DNA of 64,000 bases from Streptomyces natalensis ATCC 27448. GTDB taxonomy: Bacteria; Actinomycetota; Actinomycetes; Streptomycetales; Streptomycetaceae. The stretch lies in NCBI RefSeq assembly GCF_000935125.1, contig NZ_JRKI01000017.1, positions 1-64,000 on the forward strand, written 5' to 3'. Below, one piece after another: positions 52,271 through 58,853 of the stretch; within the stretch, counting starts at the first letter, position 1; each line of letters opens with the position of its first letter. The notes beneath the pieces are model-generated. The model ran no database searches, was not told the origin of the DNA, and saw nothing but the letters and a program-made list of their open reading frames with translations. Made by a program: the position numbers and the translations under genes.

Positions 52271-52287
52271 AAGCCCAGTTTATGCCC
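52265..52287. promoter_or_regulatory. Inverted repeat GGGCATAA-N7-TTATGCCC at the LysR/TDT divergence
   Basis: A perfect 8-bp inverted repeat with a 7-bp spacer between divergent genes, including a T-N11-A core typical of LysR boxes. Likely operator for the LysR protein controlling the TDT gene. Confidence 0.65.
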
Positions 52288-52340
52288 CCATAGACACAAG
52301 GCCCCTGGTGGGGGCGGTCGCACCACAGGACCCTCGTTCC

Positions 52341-53486
52341 ATGACGCTCCTTACGCACGCACCGTCGCGCGCAACACCGGCCACACCCGCCGCGCCCGCC
52401 ACCGTCACCGGCACCGGCACCGGCCCCTCGCTCCGCCATCTCGGCCCCAACTGGTACGCCGTCGTGATGGGCACCGCGATCGTCGCCAACGCCGGTGCCG
52501 CCCTGCCGCTCGCCGTCCCCGGGCTGCGGCGGGCCTGCGACGTCGCCTGGGCCCTGTCGGCGGTGCTGCTGGTGGCGCTGCTGGGCGCGCGCAGCGTGCA
52601 CTGGATACGGCACGGCGACCATGCCCGGCGGCAGCTGGGGGATCCGCGGATCGCGCCGTTCTACGGATGTCTGTCGATGGCGCTGCTCGCGGTCGGCGCC
52701 GGCACCCTCACCGTGGGGCCGGACCTGATCGGCGCCGGGGCCGCGCTGACGGCCGACGCCGCGCTGTGGACCGCAGGCACTCTGGTCGGCCTGACGGCCG
52801 CCGCCGGGATCCCGTATCTGATGGTCACCCGGCACCGCATCGCGGCCGACGGCGCCTCTCCGGTGTGGCTGCTGCCACTGGTCAGCCCCATGGTGGCGGC
52901 GGCCAACGGCCCGGCCCTGGCGGTGCATCTGCCGGCCGGGCCGATGCCGGCGACGCTGCTGACGGCCTGTTACGCGATGTTCGGGATGTCGCTGCTGATG
53001 ACGCTGCTGGTGCTGCCGCTCGTCCTGGGGCGGCTCTTCCACCACGGCCCACTGCCGCTCGCGCTGACCCCGACGCTGTTCCTGGTCCTCGGGCCGCTCG
53101 GCCAGTCCACCACGGCCGTGCACCACCTCGCCGTCGCCGCCGGGACCCTCGCCGTGCCCTCCGCGCCCGTGCTCGCCGCCTTCGCCGTGCTCTACGGCGT
53201 GCCGGTGATGGGCTTCGCGCTGCTGTGGCTGGCGTTCGCCACCGCGATGACGGTGCGGGCGGTCCGCGGCGGGATGGGCTTTGCGATGACCTGGTGGGCC
53301 TTCACCTTCCCGATCGGCACCTGTGTCACGGGGGCGGCGGGCCTGGCCCGGCAGACCGGGCTCGCCGCCTTCGGCGACCTGGCGGTGGCGCTGTTCGCCG
53401 TCCTGGTGGCGGCGGTCGCGGTGGCCGGTACACGCACCGCGCTGGGCCTGGTGCGCGGCGAGCTCCTGGCGCCGCCCGCGGGCTGA
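52341..53486 (+). CDS. TDT (tellurite-resistance/dicarboxylate) family transporter
   Basis: A 381-aa membrane protein with ten predicted helices. HLGPNWYAVVMGTAIVANAG is the family N-terminal signature (F/HxPxWF..VMGTGI), and GPLGQSTTAVHHLAVAAG and MTWWAFTFPIGTC are conserved internal motifs of SLAC1/TehA-like carriers. Control by the divergent LysR gene fits organic-acid or sulfite/anion export. The start at 52341 was preferred over 52242 because the latter overlaps the LysR gene. Confidence 0.9.
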   Translation: MTLLTHAPSRATPATPAAPATVTGTGTGPSLRHLGPNWYAVVMGTAIVANAGAALPLAVPGLRRACDVAWALSAVLLVALLGARSVHWIRHGDHARRQLGDPRIAPFYGCLSMALLAVGAGTLTVGPDLIGAGAALTADAALWTAGTLVGLTAAAGIPYLMVTRHRIAADGASPVWLLPLVSPMVAAANGPALAVHLPAGPMPATLLTACYAMFGMSLLMTLLVLPLVLGRLFHHGPLPLALTPTLFLVLGPLGQSTTAVHHLAVAAGTLAVPSAPVLAAFAVLYGVPVMGFALLWLAFATAMTVRAVRGGMGFAMTWWAFTFPIGTCVTGAAGLARQTGLAAFGDLAVALFAVLVAAVAVAGTRTALGLVRGELLAPPAG

Positions 53487-53618
53487 TCAGCGGGCCGCGG
53501 CCAACGCCGCCGCCAGCACCTGCGGTGTCTGCACCAACGACGGTCCGTACCAGGTCTTCGCCTCGGTAAGGGAGGGCACCAGGGACACCACACGCCGGGG
53601 CGGGCCGATTCGGGTCAT
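53487..53618 (-). pseudogene. 43-codon scar of a helical-backbone metal receptor (BtuF/TroA-like) gene
   Basis: The frame reads MTRIGPPRRVVSLVPSLTEA then KTWYGPSLVQTPQVLAAALA and ends AAR. RVVSLVPSLTEA is the N-terminal signature of BtuF-like receptors, and W-GPSLVxTPxVLA matches their extreme C-terminus; the ~200 residues between are gone while the frame is kept. Start, stop and ends are natural, so this is an in-frame internal deletion. It starts directly after the TDT stop. It may still be translated but cannot fold as a receptor. Confidence 0.75.
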
Positions 53619-53651
53619 TCCCCCACCGTACGCCCGCGGCCAACTCCCGCC

Positions 53652-54089
53652 TCAGGAACGGGCGGTGGTGTTGCGGCGGAGCAGATACGCCGCCCCGCCC
53701 GCCAGCGCCAGAAGGGTCAGCCCGCCGGCCGCCTGGCTGGCGTCGACCCCCTCGGCGCGGCCGTCCCGTACGGTCACGGTCTCGCTGAAGCGCGCGCCGC
53801 CGGATCCGCCGCAGGCGATGGTGACGCGGTAGTGGCCGGGCGTCGCGCCGCGGGCGACCGTCGTATCGGCGGCCATCCCGCGCGCCGCCGGCTCCAGCAC
53901 CACCGACCCGAACAGCGTCGAGTCCGCCGTGGCCCCCCGGTCCGCCGGGCACCGCCGGCCGTCGCTGACCGTCACCCGCTGTCCGGCCGCCATCGGGTCC
54001 GGTTCGACCAGCGCCGCCGCGGCGGGCGCGCCCAGTCCCAGGGTCAGGGCGCCGAGCACGGCGACGGCGGCTGTACGGGCAGCGTTCAC
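53652..54089 (-). CDS. Secreted/surface protein of unknown function with C-terminal membrane anchor
   Basis: A 145-aa protein starting (GTG) VNAARTAAVAVLGALTLGLG, a signal peptide, followed by a ~90-residue domain with two cysteines (GRRCPADRG, TIACGGSGG) and a C-terminal helix GGLTLLALAGGAAYLLRR with a basic tail. AGGAGGAGG precedes the start. No family recognised; a cell-surface role is inferred from topology. Confidence 0.75.
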   Translation of the reverse strand: MNAARTAAVAVLGALTLGLGAPAAAALVEPDPMAAGQRVTVSDGRRCPADRGATADSTLFGSVVLEPAARGMAADTTVARGATPGHYRVTIACGGSGGARFSETVTVRDGRAEGVDASQAAGGLTLLALAGGAAYLLRRNTTARS

Positions 54090-54330
54090 GGTCGCCTCCT
54101 CCTGCACCGGCCACGGCCCGGCGGCCGCACGGACGACCGGCACTCTGGGAGCGAATCACCGCACGGGCTGCGGCGCGATGCGGGCGCGGCCGGTAGGTGG
54201 AGCCGGTACTCCATCAGGGCGGCGGGCCGTCAGGGTGCGGCTGCGTCAAGGGAGACGGCTCGGCGGGGCGGCGGGGCGGCCGCGCGCCTGCCCGTCCTTA
54301 TGTGGCGCAATCAGACGGTGCGCCAGATCA

Positions 54331-54400
54331 CCTCCCTGCGACTCCCTCCTACTCCCTCCGACTCCGTCCGACTCCCTCCGACTCCGTCTGGCTCCGTCTG
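54331..54400 (+). repeat. Seven tandem 10-bp units of the type ACTCCCTCCG
   Basis: CCTCCCTGCG, ACTCCCTCCT, ACTCCCTCCG, ACTCCGTCCG, ACTCCCTCCG, ACTCCGTCTG, GCTCCGTCTG in exact 10-bp phase, ending 21 bp before the exonuclease start. Confidence 0.92.
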
Positions 54401-54421
54401 ACGTAAGGGGCATACGGCATC

Positions 54422-55360
54422 ATGCGGGGTGTGACTCGACGCCTGATGCTCCTCGACACCGCCTCGCTCTACTTCCGCGCCTATTTCGGGGTACCGGAAT
54501 CGGTCAAATCCCCGGACGGCATTCCGGTCAACGCGGTGCGCGGACTGCTGGACTTCATCGCCCGGCTCGTCCACGACCACCATCCCGACGAGCTGGTCGC
54601 CTGTATGGACGCCGACTGGCGTCCCCAGTGGCGGGTCGACCTGATCCCCTCGTACAAGGCGCACCGGGTCGCCGAGGAGGCCCCCGCCGGGTCCGCCGAG
54701 CCCGATGAGGAAGAGATCCCCGACACCCTCTCCCCGCAGGTCCCGGTCATCGAGGACGTGCTGGACGCGCTCGGCATCGCCCGGATCGGCGCCGCGGGCT
54801 ACGAGGCCGACGACATCATCGGCACCCTCACCGCCCGGGCGCGGGGCCCGGTCGACATCGTCACCGGCGACCGCGACCTCTTCCAGCTGGTCGACGACGA
54901 CCGCGGCATCCGCATCCTGTATCCGGTGAAGGGGGTCGGCACCCTCCAGATCACCGACGCCGCACTGCTGCGCGAGAAGTACGGGGTGGACGGCTCCGGC
55001 TACGCCGATCTGGCCCTGCTGCGCGGCGACCCCAGCGACGGCCTGCCCGGCGTCCCGGGCATCGGCGAGAAGACCGCCGCCAAACTGCTCGACGCCTACG
55101 GTGACCTGGCGGGCATCATGGCTGCCGCCGCCGACCCCGCCTCGAAGCTGACCCCGGCCCAGCGCAAACGCCTCCTGGAGGCGCGCCCGTACGTCGAAGT
55201 CGCGCCCAAGGTCGTACGGGTGGCCACCGATGCGCCGGTCCCCGACGCCGACCACACGCTGCCCACGGAACCGGCCGACCCGGAGTGGCTGGAAGCGCTC
55301 GCCGACCGGTGGGGGCTGGGCGGATCTTTGCAGCGATTGCTCGCCACCCTGCACGGATGA
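54422..55360 (+). CDS. 5'-3' exonuclease (Pol I-type N-terminal nuclease)
   Basis: A 312-aa stand-alone member of the FEN/Pol I 5' nuclease family. LMLLDTASLYFRAYFGVPES, ADWRPQWRVDLIPSYKAHRV, AAGYEADDIIGTLTARARG and VDIVTGDRDLFQLVDDDRGI hold the metal-binding acids, and the H3TH motif is seen in LRGDPSDGLPGVPGIGEKTA. It acts in RNA primer/flap removal. An alternative GTG start is at 54431. Conserved position near helY and tat. Confidence 0.95.
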   Translation: MRGVTRRLMLLDTASLYFRAYFGVPESVKSPDGIPVNAVRGLLDFIARLVHDHHPDELVACMDADWRPQWRVDLIPSYKAHRVAEEAPAGSAEPDEEEIPDTLSPQVPVIEDVLDALGIARIGAAGYEADDIIGTLTARARGPVDIVTGDRDLFQLVDDDRGIRILYPVKGVGTLQITDAALLREKYGVDGSGYADLALLRGDPSDGLPGVPGIGEKTAAKLLDAYGDLAGIMAAAADPASKLTPAQRKRLLEARPYVEVAPKVVRVATDAPVPDADHTLPTEPADPEWLEALADRWGLGGSLQRLLATLHG

Positions 55361-55364
55361 CCTG

Positions 55365-55383
55365 TTAGGTTAGCCATACCTAA
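55365..55383. promoter_or_regulatory. Iron box TTAGGTTAGCCATACCTAA
   Basis: A 19-bp site matching the DmdR/IdeR/DtxR consensus TTAGGTTAGGCTAACCTAA at most positions, 86 bp upstream of the siderophore-interacting protein gene. Iron-bound DmdR1-type repressor would shut the gene when iron is plentiful. Confidence 0.88.
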
Positions 55384-55469
55384 TTCGTTCATCCGTTCCG
55401 TTCGTTTCGCTCGTTACGTTTGGTTGATTGGTTCATTCATTCATTCGGCGATCAGGTCAGGGGAATGTC

Positions 55470-56357
55470 GTGGCAGCAGAGCGTCCGGCCCGTAAACAGC
55501 CCACACTGCATCGCGGCCGCGTGGTGCGCACCGAGCAGCTGACCCCGCACATGATGCGGGTGGTGCTGGGCGGCGACGGCCTGGGGAACTTCGTCGCGGG
55601 CGAGTACACCGACCACTACGTCAAGCTGGTCTTCCCGCTGCCCGGCGTCGCCTACCCGGAGCCGTTCGACATGGCCCGGATCCGCGCCGATCTGCCCCGC
55701 GACCAGTGGCCCCGGACGCGTACGTACACCGTGCGCTCCTGGGACGCCGCGGCCCGCGAGCTGACCCTCGACTTCGTGGTGCACGGCGACGAGGGGCTGG
55801 CCGGTCCGTGGGCGGTCGCGGCGAAGCCGGGCGACGAGATCCTCTTCCTCGGCCCCGGCGGCGCCTACGCCCCGGCCGCGGACGCCGACTGGCATCTGCT
55901 GGCGGGGGACGAGAGCGCACTTCCGGCCATCGCGGCCGCCCTCGCGCGGATGCCCGCGGGCGTACCGGTGCACGCCTTCATCGAGGTCGCAGACCCGAAG
56001 GAGCGCCAGGAGCTGACCGCCCCGGCGGGCGCCGAGATCACCTGGCTGTACCGCGGCGCCGCACCGGTCGGCCGTGAACTCCTCGCCGCCGTACGGGAGT
56101 TGACCTTCCCGGCCGGCCGGGTCCACGCCTTCGTCCACGGCGAGGCCGGCTTCGTCAAGGAGCTGCGCCGCCTGCTCCGCATCGATCACAACGTCCCCCG
56201 CGAGGACCTCTCCATCTCCGGCTACTGGCGCACCGGCCATGACGAGGACGGCTGGCAGGCGTCCAAGCGCGACTGGAACCAGCGGGTGGAGGCGGAACAG
56301 GAGACGGCGGGGGCCGGAGCGGAAGCCGGGGCCGGGGCTTCGGCGGGGGCTGCCTGA
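55470..56357 (+). CDS. Siderophore-interacting protein (NADPH-dependent ferric-siderophore reductase)
   Basis: A 295-aa FAD-binding reductase that releases iron from imported siderophores. RTEQLTPHMMRVVLGGDGLG, PRTRTYTVRSWDAAARELTL (FAD, RxYTxR), WHLLAGDESALPAIAAALAR and REDLSISGYWRTGHDEDGWQ are all SIP signatures. GTG start at 55470 with AGGGGAA upstream; the C-terminus has a low-complexity GAGAEAGAGASAGAA tail. Regulated by the iron box upstream. Confidence 0.96.
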   Translation: MAAERPARKQPTLHRGRVVRTEQLTPHMMRVVLGGDGLGNFVAGEYTDHYVKLVFPLPGVAYPEPFDMARIRADLPRDQWPRTRTYTVRSWDAAARELTLDFVVHGDEGLAGPWAVAAKPGDEILFLGPGGAYAPAADADWHLLAGDESALPAIAAALARMPAGVPVHAFIEVADPKERQELTAPAGAEITWLYRGAAPVGRELLAAVRELTFPAGRVHAFVHGEAGFVKELRRLLRIDHNVPREDLSISGYWRTGHDEDGWQASKRDWNQRVEAEQETAGAGAEAGAGASAGAA

Positions 56358-56577
56358 AGCGCGTCAACCCCAGGTATGACGCCCGCATTCAACCCCTGCG
56401 GCGACGCCGACGCACCACGCCCGACCTACCGTCGCTTGCATGAACACATCGCTGATCACCACACTGACCACCACGCTGACGACACATCATCCGGCCACCA
56501 CACCCCGCACGGCCATGACCGCACTCCCCCGCCCGGCCCGACACCGGCGGGCTGTCGATCCCCCCGGGCGGGTGCGC

Positions 56578-57201
56578 TCAGCCCTCGTACTGCCGCGCCG
56601 AGCCGTCCACATGCGCCAGCCGCCGCATCGCACTGAGCACCGCATCGCCGAGTACGGTCCCCACCACCACGCTCTCCACCAGCGAGTCGACGTCCACCTG
56701 GCGCCCCACGTACGCCAGATCGGCAGCGGCGATCCGCTCACATGCCACGGCGTAGTCGTCCAGCACCTCCTCGAACGCGCCATGGCCGATCCCCCGGAAG
56801 GTGGCCAGCGCCACCGCCAGCGCCTCGGCGGAGACATGCCCCGGATCCACCCGCCAGCCCCGGCGCCGGATGAACTCCGCAACCGCGCGCCGGGCCTCGT
56901 CGAGCCCGTCCGGCTCCCCCACCGTCGGCGGTGTGATGGCCTCCTGCGCCGCACCCAGCACCTTGTGCACCGGCTCCTCCGGCGCATCGACCGCCGCCAG
57001 CACCTCACGCACAACGGAGACCGACAGCCCGCCAACGTCCATCAGCCCACGGATCAGCCGCAGCCGGCGGATATGGCTGTCGTCATAGTCCGCCTGATTC
57101 GGACTGGTCAGCCGCCCCGCGGGCAACAACCCCTCGCGCACGTAGTACTTGATGGTCGGCACCGCCACACCCGTCCGCCGACTCAGTTCCCCGATCCGCA
57201 T
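56578..57201 (-). CDS. MerR-family transcriptional regulator
   Basis: A 207-aa regulator: MRIGELSRRTGVAVPTIKYY is the MerR winged HTH with YVREGLLPAGRLTSPNQADY, HIRRLRLIRGLMDVGGLSVS, then a helical effector domain of ~110 residues without the cysteine metal site of MerR/CueR. It probably senses an organic compound. A short palindrome lies upstream. Confidence 0.92.
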   Translation of the reverse strand: MRIGELSRRTGVAVPTIKYYVREGLLPAGRLTSPNQADYDDSHIRRLRLIRGLMDVGGLSVSVVREVLAAVDAPEEPVHKVLGAAQEAITPPTVGEPDGLDEARRAVAEFIRRRGWRVDPGHVSAEALAVALATFRGIGHGAFEEVLDDYAVACERIAAADLAYVGRQVDVDSLVESVVVGTVLGDAVLSAMRRLAHVDGSARQYEG

Positions 57202-57543
57202 CCGCCGCCCTTTCCTCGCCCTTGCCCCGCCGGTGCACCGGCCATGATAGATAGCCTGGCTATCCGGTCAGCCGACCGGATCACCCGGAGCCCCGGGCGC
57301 GCCTTGGCGATGGCGCACTCCGACGAGCCGCCCACGTCAACCTGCCTACGGACGACGGTGGTTGACGGAGTCTGCCTCCGCCTGTTCCACTGAGCGCATG
57401 CGTCCTCGGCAGCGGCTGGTCACCCGTGACCACATCGACTTCGGTCGGGTGTGGTCGGCGTCCTGTTGCCGCTGACTTCTCCGTAGCGCGGACCCGCTCC
57501 GCCTTCCCTGTGCACAGCCCTACGAGAAGACGAGGCCACACCC
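57202..57543. other. Divergent region between MerR gene and LLM oxidoreductase
   Basis: 342 bp. The 15-bp palindrome GATAGCCTGGCTATC is at 57250-57264, near the MerR gene, and is the likely autoregulatory site. The rest includes the LLM gene promoter (a TTGACG at about 57362 may be its -35) and no gene. Confidence 0.55.
57250..57264. promoter_or_regulatory. Palindrome GATAGCCTGGCTATC, candidate MerR operator
   Basis: A perfect 7-bp inverted repeat around a single T, 49 bp upstream of the MerR start. Confidence 0.55.
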
Positions 57544-58737
57544 ATGCCTGTCGAGTTCCTCGGCATTGCCGCGACCCACGACGGATCCGAAGTCAGCCCC
57601 CGCTCCGGCGCGTCCTTCGACAAGGACTACACGCTGAAGCTGGCCCGCGCCCACCAGGACTACGGCTGGGACCGGGTGCTGTTCGCCTATTCCTCCGGGT
57701 CGCCCGACCCCTCCCCGGCCGCCGCCTATATCGCCGCCCGCACCGAAACGCTCCAGCTTCTGGTGGCGCACCGCCCCAACGTCTCGTATCCGACGTTCGC
57801 CGCGAAGACCTTCGCCACGCTGGACCGGATCAGCGACGGACGGCTCGCCGTGCACTTCATCACCGGCGGCAACGACCACGAACAGGGCCGCGAGGGCGAC
57901 ACGCTCGGCAAGGACGAGCGCTACGACCGCACCCGCGAATACATCCGCATCGTCAAGAAGGTCTGGACCAGCCACGAGCCCTTCGACCACGAGGGCGCCC
58001 ACTACCGCTTCCACGACTTCGTCTCGGACACCTTCCCCGTCCAGCGGCCGCATCCGCTGGTGTCGTTCGGCGGGTCGTCGGCCGCGGCGTATGCAGCGGG
58101 CGGCGCCGAGGCGGACATCTACTGCCTGTGGGGCGAACCGCTGGCGCAGACCGCCGAGCAGATCGCCTCGGTCAAGGCCGTGGCACGGGCGGCGGGCCGC
58201 ACCGACGTGCCCCGGATACAGGTCGCCTTCCGGCCGATCCTGGCGCCCACCGAGGAGCTGGCGCGGGAGAAGGCACACCGCACCCTGGAGCGGATCAGGG
58301 CCCGTAAGGCGGGCGCGCCGCTCACCCGCCACCACGGGCTGACGAACCCGCAGAACGCCGGCTCGCAGCGGCTGCTCGCGGCCGCCGCCGCGGGCGAGCG
58401 GCACGACCGGGCCCTGTGGACGCCGACCGCCGCGGCCACCGGCGGCGCGGGCAACTCCACCGCGCTGGTCGGCACCCCGGAGACCGTGGCGCAGGCGCTG
58501 CTGGACTACTACGACCTGGGCGTGGACATCATCTCCGCCCGGGGCTACGACCTGCTCGACGACGCCATCGACTTCGGCCGCCAGGTCATCCCGATCGTCC
58601 GCGAGGAGGTCGCCAAACGGGACGCGGCACGGGCGGACACGTCGGCCGAATCGGCGGCCGGGCAGGCGGACGACCGGCCGGACAACAGGGCCGATGGCCG
58701 GGCATCGGCGCGGCAGCTGCCGCAGCCGGTGGCGTAA
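57544..58737 (+). CDS. LLM-class flavin-dependent alkanesulfonate monooxygenase-like protein
   Basis: A 397-aa luciferase-like oxidoreductase of the SsuD group. FLGIAATHDGSEVSPRSG, YGWDRVLFAYSSGSPDPSP, VAHRPNVSYPTFAAKTFATL, DRISDGRLAVHFITGGNDHE and FGGSSAAAYAAGGAEADIYC are the FMN and substrate-loop motifs. It desulfonates alkanesulfonates or oxidises related compounds with FMNH2. The last ~35 residues are a charged low-complexity tail. Single gene with a strong terminator downstream. Confidence 0.93.
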   Translation: MPVEFLGIAATHDGSEVSPRSGASFDKDYTLKLARAHQDYGWDRVLFAYSSGSPDPSPAAAYIAARTETLQLLVAHRPNVSYPTFAAKTFATLDRISDGRLAVHFITGGNDHEQGREGDTLGKDERYDRTREYIRIVKKVWTSHEPFDHEGAHYRFHDFVSDTFPVQRPHPLVSFGGSSAAAYAAGGAEADIYCLWGEPLAQTAEQIASVKAVARAAGRTDVPRIQVAFRPILAPTEELAREKAHRTLERIRARKAGAPLTRHHGLTNPQNAGSQRLLAAAAAGERHDRALWTPTAAATGGAGNSTALVGTPETVAQALLDYYDLGVDIISARGYDLLDDAIDFGRQVIPIVREEVAKRDAARADTSAESAAGQADDRPDNRADGRASARQLPQPVA

Positions 58738-58767
58738 CCGGTGCCGCAGCCCGTGGCGTAACGCAGC

Positions 58768-58815
58768 CGGCGGTGCCGGTTCCCCGGGAACACCCCAGGG
58801 GAACGGGCACCGCCG
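58768..58815. terminator. Strong hairpin between convergent genes
   Basis: CGGCGGTGCCGGTTCCCC pairs with GGGGAACGGGCACCGCCG (one mismatch), a stem of about 18 bp between the LLM gene and the helicase gene; probably acts in both directions. Confidence 0.88.
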
Positions 58816-58853
58816 ACCCACTCGTCAGCCCACGGGCTACCAGCCACTAGCCA

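Noticed and set aside
56440..57393. Plus-strand frame starting MNTSLITTLTTTLTT
   Set aside because: It mostly lies antisense to the MerR gene; the first ~45 codons in the intergenic part have no ribosome site or recognisable features.
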